A stretch of DNA of 42,806 nt from CAZCFB01 sp964511535 (GTDB lineage Bacteria > Myxococcota_A > Polyangia > GCA-2747355 > CAZCFB01): NCBI GenBank assembly GCA_964511535.1, contig CAZEFW010000074.1:1-42806 (forward strand), in the 5' to 3' direction. The notes below the pieces were generated by a model, which was given only the letters and a program-made list of their open reading frames with translations, was not told where the DNA came from and did no database searches. A program made the position numbers and the translations under genes. Shown here piece after piece: positions 33,481 through 41,974 of this stretch (positions are counted from its first letter, which is position 1; every line of letters begins with the position of its first letter).

Positions 33481-34613
33481 GCCAGCACCCCCTTGGAGCC
33501 GAACAGCTCGGTGGCCAGGGCCACGCGGGCCAGGGTGGGCGAGCCGAGCAGGCCGCGCAGGGCCCGCACGTCGCGCCAGTAGCGCTCCAGCTGCCACTCG
33601 CGGGCGTAACCGGCCGAGCCCATCAGCTCCATGGCCCTGCCCAGGGCGTGCTCCACCGTGGTGGAGATGTGGCGCCACGCGACGCCCGCGGCCGCTGACC
33701 CGCCGTCGGTTTCCATGCGCCGGGCCAGGTCCTGCAGCAGGGCGCGGCACACCATCAGCGCCTCGGCCACCTCGGCCATCACCTCGGCGATGAGCGGGTT
33801 GTGAATGAACGGCTGCCCCTTGCCCTTGATCACCCGCGACTCTGCCCAGTCGGTGAGGATCTCCAGGCCCATCTGCAGGGCGCCGGTGCAGACTCCGGAG
33901 CAGGCCAGCTGAAGCCACCGGTCGAGCAGGGCGCGCTCGCGTGGGCCGAAGGGGAGCACGCCCTCTGCGGGCGCGTCGGCGAGGCTGACCCGGGCGTTGG
34001 TGGCCGCGGCGAGGCCGGTCTGGAGGATCGGCGGCCCCACCGAGACGCCGGGGGCCTGTACCGGGACCAGCGCCACCAGGGGCTCGGCAGCGTCGGGCTC
34101 CGCGCACACCACGGCGAAGCTGCGCGCCGCGGCCCCGCTGCACAGGGGCGACAGCTGCTCGCCGGTCACGAGCCAGGTGTCCGCCTCCTGCCGCGCCGTG
34201 GCCTGGGGCGCCCTGCCGCCCAGGGACTCCAGGCCGACCTGGTCGCCCACCGGCAGGCGGGGCAGCACCGGGGCGAGGCGCTCGGTGCCGTAGTCCGCGC
34301 CGACGCGGTCGAGGGACAGTTCCACCGCAAGCAGCAGGCCGAGGCCGCAATCCGCCCGGCCCACCTGCTCCAGGCAGAGGGCCCAGAGCAGCGCCTCGTC
34401 AGCCGCGTCGTCCGTGACGGCCTCTTCGGCGTGGAGCATCTCGCCGAGCCCCACCTCCTCGCGGAGCACCGCGAAGGCGGGCTCAAGCAGCGCCTCGGCG
34501 TCCTCGCCATGGGTCGTTCTGTGTGGGACCACCTCTCGATCTGCCCAGCGACGCACGGTACGCGCCACCTGCAACAGATCCTCACCTGCGCCAGGGGCAT
34601 CCAATGGGAGCAT
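33477..34613 (-). CDS. Divergent acyl-CoA dehydrogenase-like protein
   Basis: 378 aa. The same fold as its neighbour but more diverged: LTDWAESRVIKGKGQPF, HALGRAMELMGSAGYAREW, and the tail YWRDVRALRGLLGSPTLAR, where the usual catalytic Glu/Gly-Thr is replaced by LLGSP. LVTGEQLSPL replaces the normal NGxKxx[IV]T. FAD binding and activity are therefore uncertain; it may be a structural partner in a heteromer. First gene of the ten-gene operon; a minus-strand TATCAC lies about 60 nt upstream. Confidence 0.72.
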   Translation of the reverse strand: MLPLDAPGAGEDLLQVARTVRRWADREVVPHRTTHGEDAEALLEPAFAVLREEVGLGEMLHAEEAVTDDAADEALLWALCLEQVGRADCGLGLLLAVELSLDRVGADYGTERLAPVLPRLPVGDQVGLESLGGRAPQATARQEADTWLVTGEQLSPLCSGAAARSFAVVCAEPDAAEPLVALVPVQAPGVSVGPPILQTGLAAATNARVSLADAPAEGVLPFGPRERALLDRWLQLACSGVCTGALQMGLEILTDWAESRVIKGKGQPFIHNPLIAEVMAEVAEALMVCRALLQDLARRMETDGGSAAAGVAWRHISTTVEHALGRAMELMGSAGYAREWQLERYWRDVRALRGLLGSPTLARVALATELFGSKGVLA

Positions 34614-34672
34614 GGTGCTGGATGTTACCCCAAAACCCTGGCCCTGGTCCCGGCCGCGGCCCTGGCGGCGCC

Positions 34673-34678
34673 GTGATA
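34673..34678 (-). promoter_or_regulatory. Candidate -10 box of the dehydratase operon
   Basis: On the minus strand the sequence reads AGCCTATCAC, with -10 TATCAC about 60 nt before the first ORF. The 75-bp divergent region (34614-34688) is GC-rich and gives no clear -35. Confidence 0.28.
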
Positions 34679-34688
34679 GGCTGCCAGC

Positions 34689-35678
34689 ATGCGCCCCTCG
34701 CCCCTCGTACTCATCCTGGTTTTGGCCCCTGCCCTGGCCGGCTGCAGCGACGGCACGCCGGACCTATCCGGCCCGGCCGCCGCCGTTGACAGGACGCGAT
34801 ACCTCGTGGACCTCAAGACCATCGCCGCGGCGCCTCGTCCCCCCGGGTCGGCCCACCACGCCGCCACCCGCGAGCTGTGCCGGCTGAAGTTCAGCCAGCT
34901 CGGCTTCACGGTGGAGCAGCACAAGTACGACACCGGCGTCAACGTGGTGGGCAAGCTGGCGGGCACCAGCAGCGCGGCCGAGGAGGTGCTGATATCGGCG
35001 CACTACGACAGCGTCAGCGGCTGCAAAGGGGCCGACGACAACGGCACCGGCGTCGCTGGCACCCTGGAGGCGGCCCGGGTGCTGGCGGCTCAGGGCCCGT
35101 TCAAGCGCACCCTGACCGTGGCCTGCTGGGACGAGGAGGAGAAGGGGCTGAAGGGGTCCGTGGAGTACGCCAAGAAGGCCAAGCTGCGGGGAGACAAGAT
35201 CGTGGAAGCCTTCGTGTTCGAGATGCTCGGCTACCGCAGCGACGCGGCCAACTCGCAGTCGTTTCCCGCCGGCTTCGAGAAGCTCGCCCCCGACCTGGCT
35301 GCCAAGCAGAAGGCCAACCAGGACCGCGGCGACTTCATCCTGGCGGTGCACGACGACGACAGCGCCGGACACAGCAAGGCGGCGGTGGGGCACCTGGCCC
35401 GGATGGCGGATCAGCTGGGGCTGAAGCTGTACAGCATCAACTTCTCCGAGGCGGTCAAGAAGAGCCCGCTGGCGCTGGGGTTGCTGCGGTCAGACCACGC
35501 CGCCTTCTTCATGCAGAGCTACCCGGCCATGATGATCACGGACACGGCCAACTTCAGGAACCCGTACTATCACTGCGGCAAGGGCCAGGACGCGGTGGAA
35601 ACCCTGGACCATGACTTCGCGGTGAAGGTGATCAAGGCGACGGTGGGGGCAGCGGAGAAGATGCTGAAGGGCGACTGA
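34689..35678 (+). CDS. M28-family zinc aminopeptidase lipoprotein
   Basis: 329 aa. Signal peptide with lipobox ALAGCSDG (Cys19). M28 features: ISAHYDSVSG (His105, Asp107), KGADDNGTG (bridging Asp117), WDEEEKGLKGS (catalytic Glu150, metal Glu151), FEMLGYRS and NPYYHCGKGQD (His ligand). It cleaves N-terminal residues from peptides using two zinc ions, outside the inner membrane. It is divergent from the dehydratase operon and monocistronic. Length is normal. Confidence 0.9.
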   Translation: MRPSPLVLILVLAPALAGCSDGTPDLSGPAAAVDRTRYLVDLKTIAAAPRPPGSAHHAATRELCRLKFSQLGFTVEQHKYDTGVNVVGKLAGTSSAAEEVLISAHYDSVSGCKGADDNGTGVAGTLEAARVLAAQGPFKRTLTVACWDEEEKGLKGSVEYAKKAKLRGDKIVEAFVFEMLGYRSDAANSQSFPAGFEKLAPDLAAKQKANQDRGDFILAVHDDDSAGHSKAAVGHLARMADQLGLKLYSINFSEAVKKSPLALGLLRSDHAAFFMQSYPAMMITDTANFRNPYYHCGKGQDAVETLDHDFAVKVIKATVGAAEKMLKGD

Positions 35679-35754
35679 AAGCAAAAAACAAAAAATGGTA
35701 GGAGGCGGTGGTGGCAGAGGGGGAAGACCGAACACTCCGGCCTCACCCTTGAGT

Positions 35755-35827
35755 CTCAAGGCTCAAGGCTCAAGCCTCAAGTCTCAAGGCTATTAGGCCT
35801 GAAGCCTGAAGCCTGAAGTCTGAAGCC
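35755..35827. repeat. Heptanucleotide tandem repeat
   Basis: About ten units of 7 nt: CTCAAG followed by G, C or T five times, then one divergent unit, then GCCTGAA/GTCTGAA four times. It is preceded by CTTGAG, which with CTCAAG makes a small dyad at 35748-35760. It fills most of the 168-bp gap between convergent genes, with an A-rich stretch (35682-35697) at its left. Looks like slipped-strand simple repeats. Confidence 0.8.
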
Positions 35828-35846
35828 GGCGTCGCGCAGCGACGCC

Positions 35847-36584
35847 TTACTTCTTCCCATTCCAGTCGTTGATGTTGTACGACTCGTGCTCCGGCTTGCG
35901 CCAGTCATGCTTGGGGGTCATCAGGATGACCGCGTCGGCCTCCTTGAGGGTGGCGTTGCGCAGCGGGGTGGGCGCGAGGTAGCGCTTGAGGTGGGTGCCC
36001 AGGCGGGCGATGCCGCTGTTGGGGGACTCCTTGGCGGCGAAGTCGGCGGTGGCCTTGCCGATGTCCTTGACGTAGCCGGCGCAGTCTGCGCCGCAGACCT
36101 TCTTGTCCCTGGCCATCTTCGACGCGTGGGCGATGGCCTTGTTCAGCGGGCCGGAGCCGATGTCGAACGCCGCCACCAGCTGAGCGCGCTCGGCCAGGGG
36201 GCGGAAGTCATGCCAGCGGGTCTTGTCGCCGTTGGAGAACGCGTAGCGACCGGGCACCGAGTCGGTGAACTTGCCGCCGAGCCAGGCCATGTTGTGGCCG
36301 GTCCAGGCGCTGCCCTTGTAGATCATGCCGAAGCCCTTGCCCTTCATCATGGAGGTGAGCTTCTGCGCCGCCTTGGTGCCGTAGCGCACCACGTACACCG
36401 GCCCGCGGATCTTGCCGCCCGCGGCGGTGCGCAGCTGCTTGACCACGTTGGGGTGAGGCTTGGAGATCCCCGAGATCTTGCCCTTGTACATCGACTCCAG
36501 GTTGCGAGCCAGGTACGGCTCCCTGGCAGATGCGGTGGAAGTGCAGATGATGATGAGGCCGAGGATGATGATGATCCGGTGCAT
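35847..36584 (-). CDS. Exported protein of unknown function
   Basis: 245 aa. Signal peptide MHRIIIILGLIIICTSTASA with ribosome-binding site AGGAGGA before ATG 36582-36584; an upstream in-frame start would add only eight residues. The mature part is soluble and basic with one close Cys pair (KKVCGADCAGY). GSAWTGHNMAWLGGKF and LGTHLKRYLAPTPL are distinctive but not recognised. No neighbour suggests a function. Confidence 0.7.
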   Translation of the reverse strand: MHRIIIILGLIIICTSTASAREPYLARNLESMYKGKISGISKPHPNVVKQLRTAAGGKIRGPVYVVRYGTKAAQKLTSMMKGKGFGMIYKGSAWTGHNMAWLGGKFTDSVPGRYAFSNGDKTRWHDFRPLAERAQLVAAFDIGSGPLNKAIAHASKMARDKKVCGADCAGYVKDIGKATADFAAKESPNSGIARLGTHLKRYLAPTPLRNATLKEADAVILMTPKHDWRKPEHESYNINDWNGKK

Positions 36585-36703
36585 GCTGTGTCCTCCTGCC
36601 TGTCCCAATAAGCATCATCCGGGCCAACTCATAACCACCTGAAATTACTTGATTGAGCCAGATCGAGGACTCCAAAAAGTAGAAACTTCAATGGCCACTC
36701 CGC

Positions 36704-36724
36704 AAAAGGGGGGCCCCAGCCCCC
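36704..36724 (-). terminator. Probable intrinsic terminator after the sulfatase gene
   Basis: Read on the minus strand: GGGGG, a short loop, CCCCC, then TTTT (36704-36707). It lies 67 nt downstream of the sulfatase stop. The U run is short. The rest of the 206-bp gap is AT-rich with nothing else recognisable. Confidence 0.5.
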
Positions 36725-36790
36725 AAACAGAGGCCGCTCTTCAAAAATCAAAGAACCGATTCAAATGCCTGGAATTTAAAGGTTTCGGAT

Positions 36791-38191
36791 TTAGAAACCG
36801 CCGCGTTTGCGGAAACGCCGCCGCCCCCGACCCCGCCGGAGACGCCGCCTTCTCTTCTTGCCACCCCGCTGCTGGGGTTGCCACCGCGGGGATCCCATCA
36901 TGCTCTGCCACGAGGCCATGGTGGCCGAGAGCTTGCGCACCACCGCCGGCTGCTGGCCGGCCAGGTCGTTCTGTTCCCCAAGATCCCCCGCCAGATCGTA
37001 CAGCTCGGCAGGACGCCCGCGACGCTTGACCAGCTTCCACCGGCCCTGGCGCATGGCATGGCGCGCGCCGAGCCGCCAGAACAGCGGGCGCTCCGGCACC
37101 GCCTTGTCGGCGCTTCCGTCCAGGTGGGGCAGCAGGTTGATGCCGTCGAGCACCGTGGCCCCTGGCGCCCTGGCCCCCGCAGCCGCCAGGGCGGTGGGGA
37201 AGATGTCCAGCGCGCTGACCGGCTGGCGTACCACCTTGCCCGCCGGGATCCGCCCCTTCCACCGCGCCACGAACGGCACGCGCACCCCGCCCTCGTACAG
37301 CGCGCCCTTGTGGCTGCGAAGCGGGCTGTTGCTGGAGCCGTTGGCCAGAGTCGCCCCGCCGTTGTCGGACAGGAAGAAGATCAGCGTGTCCTTGTCCAGC
37401 CCCGCGCTGCTCACGGCCCGGAGCACCTCGCCGATGGCGTCGTCCATGGCGGCCACCATGGCGGCGTAGGTGCGGCGCTTCGGGTCGGCGATGCGCCCGA
37501 ACCGGTCGAGGTACGCCTGCGGCGCCTCCATCGGCTTGTGGGGCGCGTTGAATGGCAGGTAGAGGAAGAACGGCTTGTCCTTGCGGCGCTTGACGAAGGC
37601 CGCTGCCTCCTGCCCCAGCGCGGTGGTCAGGTACCGGGGCTCCTTCACCTGCTTGACCCCGCGATAGATCGGGTTGTTCCCCGGCCCGCCCTGCCGCTCG
37701 AAGTACGGGTGCCCCCCGGCCAGGAAGCCGAAGAACTCGTCGAACCCTCGCCGGCGCGGGTGAAACTCCGGGTTCATGCCGAGGTGCCACTTGCCGAACA
37801 GGCCGGTGACATAGCCCGCGTCCCCCAGGGCGTCCCCCAGGGTCAGCTCCGTGGCCGCCAGGCCGATGCGGTCGCGCAGCACCCGCCGCGGCAGCCCTGT
37901 GTTGAACTCGTGGCCGAACCGCTGCTGGTACCGCCCGGTGAGCATGCCCGCGCGCGAAGGGCTGCACAGGGGGCAGGTGACATACCCGTCGGTGAAGCGC
38001 ACGCCGCCCCGGGCGATGCTGTCGATGTTGGGGGTCGGGATGTCGCGGCAGCCGTAGGCCCCGACGTCGGCGTACCCCTGGTCGTCCGACACCAGCAGGA
38101 TCACGTTGGGCCGCCGGGCCGCCAGGGCGCCGGGGGCCATCAGCGAGGCAGCCCCCGCGCCGGCCATCTGCAAGAATGATCTTCTGTCCAT
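36791..38191 (-). CDS. Tat-exported type I sulfatase with Arg-rich C-terminus
   Basis: 466 aa. The N-terminus MDRRSFLQMAGAGAASL is a twin-arginine signal. Sulfatase features: NVILLVSDDQGYADVG (Asp36-Asp37 metal site), CSPSRAGMLTGRY (Cys76, converted to formylglycine), GKWHLG, FNAPHKP and FFLSDNGG. It hydrolyses sulfate esters of, for example, polysaccharides. The last 25 residues are a basic tail (KKRRRRLRRGRGRRRFRKRG), absent from ordinary sulfatases. The start is 5 nt after the DUF4185-like gene's stop, so the two are co-transcribed. An anaerobic sulfatase-maturating enzyme is not in the window. Confidence 0.88.
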   Translation of the reverse strand: MDRRSFLQMAGAGAASLMAPGALAARRPNVILLVSDDQGYADVGAYGCRDIPTPNIDSIARGGVRFTDGYVTCPLCSPSRAGMLTGRYQQRFGHEFNTGLPRRVLRDRIGLAATELTLGDALGDAGYVTGLFGKWHLGMNPEFHPRRRGFDEFFGFLAGGHPYFERQGGPGNNPIYRGVKQVKEPRYLTTALGQEAAAFVKRRKDKPFFLYLPFNAPHKPMEAPQAYLDRFGRIADPKRRTYAAMVAAMDDAIGEVLRAVSSAGLDKDTLIFFLSDNGGATLANGSSNSPLRSHKGALYEGGVRVPFVARWKGRIPAGKVVRQPVSALDIFPTALAAAGARAPGATVLDGINLLPHLDGSADKAVPERPLFWRLGARHAMRQGRWKLVKRRGRPAELYDLAGDLGEQNDLAGQQPAVVRKLSATMASWQSMMGSPRWQPQQRGGKKRRRRLRRGRGRRRFRKRGGF

Positions 38192-38196
38192 ACGGA

Positions 38197-39489
38197 TCAC
38201 TCTACCTTGAACTGGGCGCGCATGAGCACCACCACGTACGGGTTCCAGGTGGACATGACGAAATGCACCACCAGCCGCCCGCCCGCCACCCGGGTGAACC
38301 GCTCCACCATGTAGGGCGCGTAGGCCCCGCCCTGCACCGCCTCGGGGTTGGCCCGGGCCTTCTTGCCGATGACCGGCCGCGCCAGCCCGTCGCCGCTGTT
38401 GGCCCGGTGGATGAACAGCCCCAGCCCGTCGCGTCGAGCATTGAAGATCACCTGGCCCGCGCTCCACGGCCCCCAGGGCGCTGGCGCGTGGCGGAAGAGG
38501 ATCCCGCGCGGCGCCCGGCTGTCGTGAGTCATGATCCAGCGCTTCAGCTCGGCCACATAGGTCACCGAGATGTCGCCCATGGTCTGGTCATCGCTCACCA
38601 CCGGCTGCGCCTTGGCCTCGTGCAGGCTCCAGCGCGGCGCCCCGTCCGCGCCCACGCCGGTGAAGTAGTACGTGCGGTTCTCCCGGGTCAGCTCCGTGGT
38701 CTTCACCGCGGCCAGGTAAGCGCGGCTCTTGCGGTACCTGCCGGTGCCCCACAGCAGGAAATGTTCACCCTCGCCCGGCAGCCCCTTCAACCCGGCGGGC
38801 GCCTTCCGCGCGGCGATCTTGATGAACTTGCCCCACGGCCGCCGCGACACCTCGCGCACCGTGGTGAAGCTGCGCGCCGCCTCGTCCCAGCGCACCAGGC
38901 TCGTCCGGTCGGTGTCCCCGTCGCGGGTCCAACCGCGCTTGCAGAAGATGTACGGCACGCCCCCCACCGACACGCCCGCCACCGGCACCTCGAAGCCGCG
39001 CATCAGCTTGCCGTCGGGCATCACCCGCAGGTGGCCGCCCGCCCGGTTGCGCGGGAACTTGAGGAAGAAGCCGTCCGAAGGATCCACCGTGTCGCTGTAG
39101 GCCACGGCGTCGCCGCCTCCGGGGCCGATGGTGTCGCCAAACAGCACCACCAGCCGCCCCTTGTGCTCGAAGCTGGAGCCGAGGTCCGCCCCGACGATAC
39201 CGTAGCGATGGCGCGTACGGTTCCCCGTCCATCTGCCCAGGTGACGGTCATGATCGCCGATGAGCTGCTCCATTTTTTCGGTGGAGCCGGCGATGTGGGT
39301 CAGGCGCGTGGGGCGCTGCTTGATGGAGGGCTGTTTGGCGACGGGAGTGGGAGCAGGCGGAGGTACGGGCCGGTCAGCAGGGCAGCCAGAAGAACAAAAA
39401 ATCAGGAACAAGAAACAAGAAACAAGAAATTTTGAACGGACCGGTGAGCGGGCAACCGAAGCTCGGCCCTCGCGGAGCGCAGCTTTCAT
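38197..39489 (-). CDS. DUF4185-type lipoprotein (beta-propeller-like)
   Basis: 430 aa from ATG 39487-39489; the frame is open to 39588 but that part is a translated simple repeat. The hydrophobic core FLVSCFLFLIFCSSGC ends in a lipobox and is itself encoded by TTCTTGT repeats. The body has YGIVGADLGSSF, GRLVVLFGDTIG and RGILFRHAPAPWGPWS, consistent with DUF4185/GH43-like five-bladed propellers. It is upstream of and coupled to the sulfatase gene, suggesting shared use on a sulfated glycan. Catalytic residues were not identified. No good ribosome-binding site is seen for any candidate start. Confidence 0.7.
   Translation of the reverse strand: MKAALREGRASVARSPVRSKFLVSCFLFLIFCSSGCPADRPVPPPAPTPVAKQPSIKQRPTRLTHIAGSTEKMEQLIGDHDRHLGRWTGNRTRHRYGIVGADLGSSFEHKGRLVVLFGDTIGPGGGDAVAYSDTVDPSDGFFLKFPRNRAGGHLRVMPDGKLMRGFEVPVAGVSVGGVPYIFCKRGWTRDGDTDRTSLVRWDEAARSFTTVREVSRRPWGKFIKIAARKAPAGLKGLPGEGEHFLLWGTGRYRKSRAYLAAVKTTELTRENRTYYFTGVGADGAPRWSLHEAKAQPVVSDDQTMGDISVTYVAELKRWIMTHDSRAPRGILFRHAPAPWGPWSAGQVIFNARRDGLGLFIHRANSGDGLARPVIGKKARANPEAVQGGAYAPYMVERFTRVAGGRLVVHFVMSTWNPYVVVLMRAQFKVE
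39392..39433. repeat. A-rich AACAAGA simple repeat inside the signal-peptide region
   Basis: Three to four AACAAGA units with AACAAAAAATC. On the minus strand it encodes the hydrophobic signal segment of the DUF4185-type lipoprotein. It is the inverted partner of the T-rich repeat at 39530-39575. Confidence 0.8.
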
Positions 39490-39529
39490 TTTCGGATATG
39501 TACCGGAATCGAGGGAGGCTCCGCGCCCA

Positions 39530-39575
39530 TTTTTCATTTTTTGTTCTTTGTTCTTTGTTCTTTGTTTTCTTTCTA
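39530..39575. repeat. T-rich TTGTTCT simple repeat
   Basis: TTTTTTGTTC then three TTTGTTC-like units and TTTTCTTTC, immediately before and including the stop codon of the FG-GAP gene. Complementary in type to 39392-39433, so the pair brackets about 100 bp of GC-rich sequence. Confidence 0.8.
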
Positions 39576-41837
39576 TTTCGGCGCCCACCCTTTCGTCACC
39601 GTCCCATCATCATAGACCCACAGCCGCTGGTTGGTGGTGAACGGCCCCTTGTAGGTCACCTTGGTCGGCGTCTTGCCCGGGAACGAGACCTCCACCTTGT
39701 CCACGCTGGCGGCGGCGCCGAGGCCGAAGTGCAGGTACATGGAGTCCTGGCCCCCCTTGCCGGTGCCGCCCTGTACATGGCGCAGGTAGGTCTTGCCGCC
39801 GGCGGTGACCCGCACGTTGGCGCCGATGGCCATGCGGTTGCACTTGGTCTTGGCCATGGCCCGCACCTGGAGCCACTTGCCCTTCTTGCTGCCGGTGACG
39901 CCGTTGACATACAGGTTGGTGGCGTGGATGTCCTGGTCGCCGTCGTTGTCCACGTCGGCCGCGGCGATGCCCCAGCCGTTGGAGGTGGTGATGCCCGCGT
40001 GGTAGTTGTCCTCGTCGAACGTTGCCTTGCCCTTGCCCCAGTAGAAGTCGGTGGGGCGCCCGTCGTACACGGCGGTGATCACCATGTCGAGGTTGCCGTC
40101 GTTGTTGAAGTCGGCCAGCACCGGCACCGAGTGGGTCTCGCGGTACAGCAGCCCCGAGGCGCTGGTGGCGTCCTTCCAGTCGCCGGCCGCGTCGGTGAAC
40201 TTGCCCTTGCCGTCGTTGAGCAGCAGCTGGGTCTTGTCCGAGAAGTTGAAGAAGCGCGGGTGGGCCAGGTTGGCGGCCACCAGGTCGAGGTCGCCGTCGT
40301 TGTCCAGGTCGCCCCAGGCCGCGCCGATGGTGTGGCCATAGTAGGTGGTGGCCGGCAGCGCGTAGGGCACGCCCGCCGCGCCGTTGTCCGACGCCTTGTC
40401 GGTCACCGTGCCGTCGCCGTTGTTGACGAACAGGTAGTTGGCCTGCAGCCGGTAGGCGTTGACGAACAGGTCGGTGTCGCCGTCGTCGTCGTAGTCCGCG
40501 GGCGCCACGCCGCGGGAGAAGCGCTTGTCCTTCGAGAAGCCCTTTTTCTGCGACAGCTCCTCGAAGGTGCCGTCCCCCTTGTTGCGCCAGATCGTGTCGA
40601 TATAGAAATACTCCGGCGTGCCCCAGCACACCGAGTTGGCCATGTAGATGTCGAGGTACCCGTCGTTGTCCAGGTCGAACCAGGCCGCCGCCGCCGTGGG
40701 GGACATGGTGTTGGCCGCCTTGGACTGGCACTGGTGGTAGGTCTGCTTGTCGGTGATGCCCGCCGTCTTTGTCACGTCGGTGAACTTGCCCTTGCAGTCC
40801 CCCTTCATCAGCACCTCGGCGCGGTTGTACGCCTCGGAGAAGAGCAGGACGTCGAGGCAGCCGTCGTTGTCGTAGTCGCCCCACGCGCCGCTGGTGGGGG
40901 TGAAGCCGAGGCCGCCGACGCCCGAGGCCTTGTTCACGTCGGTGAGCGTGCCCTTGACGTTGTGGTACAGCTTGCCCCCTATCAGGGCGTCGTCGTAGCC
41001 GTCGTTGTCGTAGTCGCCCCAGGCGATGTGCTTGCCCGACGGCGCGGTGGCGGACTTCTGGAAGACGGTGTCCGCCGGCTTGACGCTGTCGGTGTACTGC
41101 ACGTACAGGCGCACCATGAAGGGGTACTGCAGCTGGAAGGTCAGCCCGTTCCAGCCGTCGGGGGCCTTGGGGATGTTGATGGCGCTGCGGCAGTCGCCCC
41201 ACTTGCTGCACTTGGTCACCGTGGAGTTGGAGAAGTAGAACCCGGGGGAGGTCGCCTTCTCGCCGCTCTGGGCGATGAACACCAGCCCCGGCTTCTTGAC
41301 CTCCACCGGCTTGTCGAACTTGTAGGTCAGCCACTGCTTGTCTTTGTGGTCGCGCACGCAGCGGGTGCCGGTCCAGAGCGGGGTCTTCTGCCACCAGTCG
41401 AAGCCGTTGGTGCCGAAGTCCCGGTACAGCCCGAGCTGGAGGGTCGCCTTGGGATCCGTGGGCGCGCCGGCCCACATCACCTTGGCGCCGACGATCTTGG
41501 CCGGGTGCTTGAGCTCGAAGGCCACCCCCTCGAACAGGCCGATCTTGGCCAGCTCGTACTTGTTCTTGTTGGCGCTGGTGATGGTCCAGGTCTGCTTGCG
41601 CACGTACGACGTGGGCGTGCCGTCATCCCACTTCAGCTCCGTGGCGGTGGACGGGATGCTGCCCATGGCCGTGCCGCAGGTGGGCAGCCCGGTGTCGGGC
41701 GCGCCGGTGTCCACCGAGGCCTCGGCCCCGCCGCCCCCCGTGTCGGGCGGCGCCCCGCCGTCCAGGGTGGTGGTGCCGTCGTCGTCGCTGCAGGCCCACA
41801 GCAGCAGGACCCCCGCCAATAAGACATTTCGCCGCAT
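39573..41837 (-). CDS. FG-GAP/VCBS-repeat lipoprotein with UnbV-like C-terminus
   Basis: 754 aa from ATG 41835-41837 with ribosome-binding site GAGGAG. Signal peptide ends in LLWACSDDD (lipobox). An acidic Gly/Thr-rich linker follows, then an N-terminal beta domain. Seven calcium-binding FG-GAP-type units follow (for example WGDYDNDGYDDALI, WFDLDNDGYLDIYM, WGDLDNDGDLDLVA, ADFNNDGNLDMVI), forming an integrin-like propeller. The C-terminus matches ASPIC/UnbV (CNRMAIGANVRVTAGGKTYLR, LHFGLG). Likely a surface adhesin or extracellular binding protein. Confidence 0.88.
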   Translation of the reverse strand: MRRNVLLAGVLLLWACSDDDGTTTLDGGAPPDTGGGGAEASVDTGAPDTGLPTCGTAMGSIPSTATELKWDDGTPTSYVRKQTWTITSANKNKYELAKIGLFEGVAFELKHPAKIVGAKVMWAGAPTDPKATLQLGLYRDFGTNGFDWWQKTPLWTGTRCVRDHKDKQWLTYKFDKPVEVKKPGLVFIAQSGEKATSPGFYFSNSTVTKCSKWGDCRSAINIPKAPDGWNGLTFQLQYPFMVRLYVQYTDSVKPADTVFQKSATAPSGKHIAWGDYDNDGYDDALIGGKLYHNVKGTLTDVNKASGVGGLGFTPTSGAWGDYDNDGCLDVLLFSEAYNRAEVLMKGDCKGKFTDVTKTAGITDKQTYHQCQSKAANTMSPTAAAAWFDLDNDGYLDIYMANSVCWGTPEYFYIDTIWRNKGDGTFEELSQKKGFSKDKRFSRGVAPADYDDDGDTDLFVNAYRLQANYLFVNNGDGTVTDKASDNGAAGVPYALPATTYYGHTIGAAWGDLDNDGDLDLVAANLAHPRFFNFSDKTQLLLNDGKGKFTDAAGDWKDATSASGLLYRETHSVPVLADFNNDGNLDMVITAVYDGRPTDFYWGKGKATFDEDNYHAGITTSNGWGIAAADVDNDGDQDIHATNLYVNGVTGSKKGKWLQVRAMAKTKCNRMAIGANVRVTAGGKTYLRHVQGGTGKGGQDSMYLHFGLGAAASVDKVEVSFPGKTPTKVTYKGPFTTNQRLWVYDDGTVTKGWAPK

Positions 41838-41974
41838 CGCCGCTCTCCTCAAGTATTATGCGAGGAGTTTACGACGGGAGGCGGGGGGAAGGCTATGAGG
41901 TGGGGCGACTCGCAGGCACACGACGCCACCGTGAGTCATGTCCCGGACCTCGCTGCAGATGATATTGCTCGAGC

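Noticed and set aside
35755..35827. CRISPR array
   Set aside because: 7-nt units with no spacers; simple tandem repeat.
39432..41822. 796-codon frame opposite the FG-GAP gene
   Set aside because: Antisense shadow in the mirror frame of a strongly supported lipoprotein.
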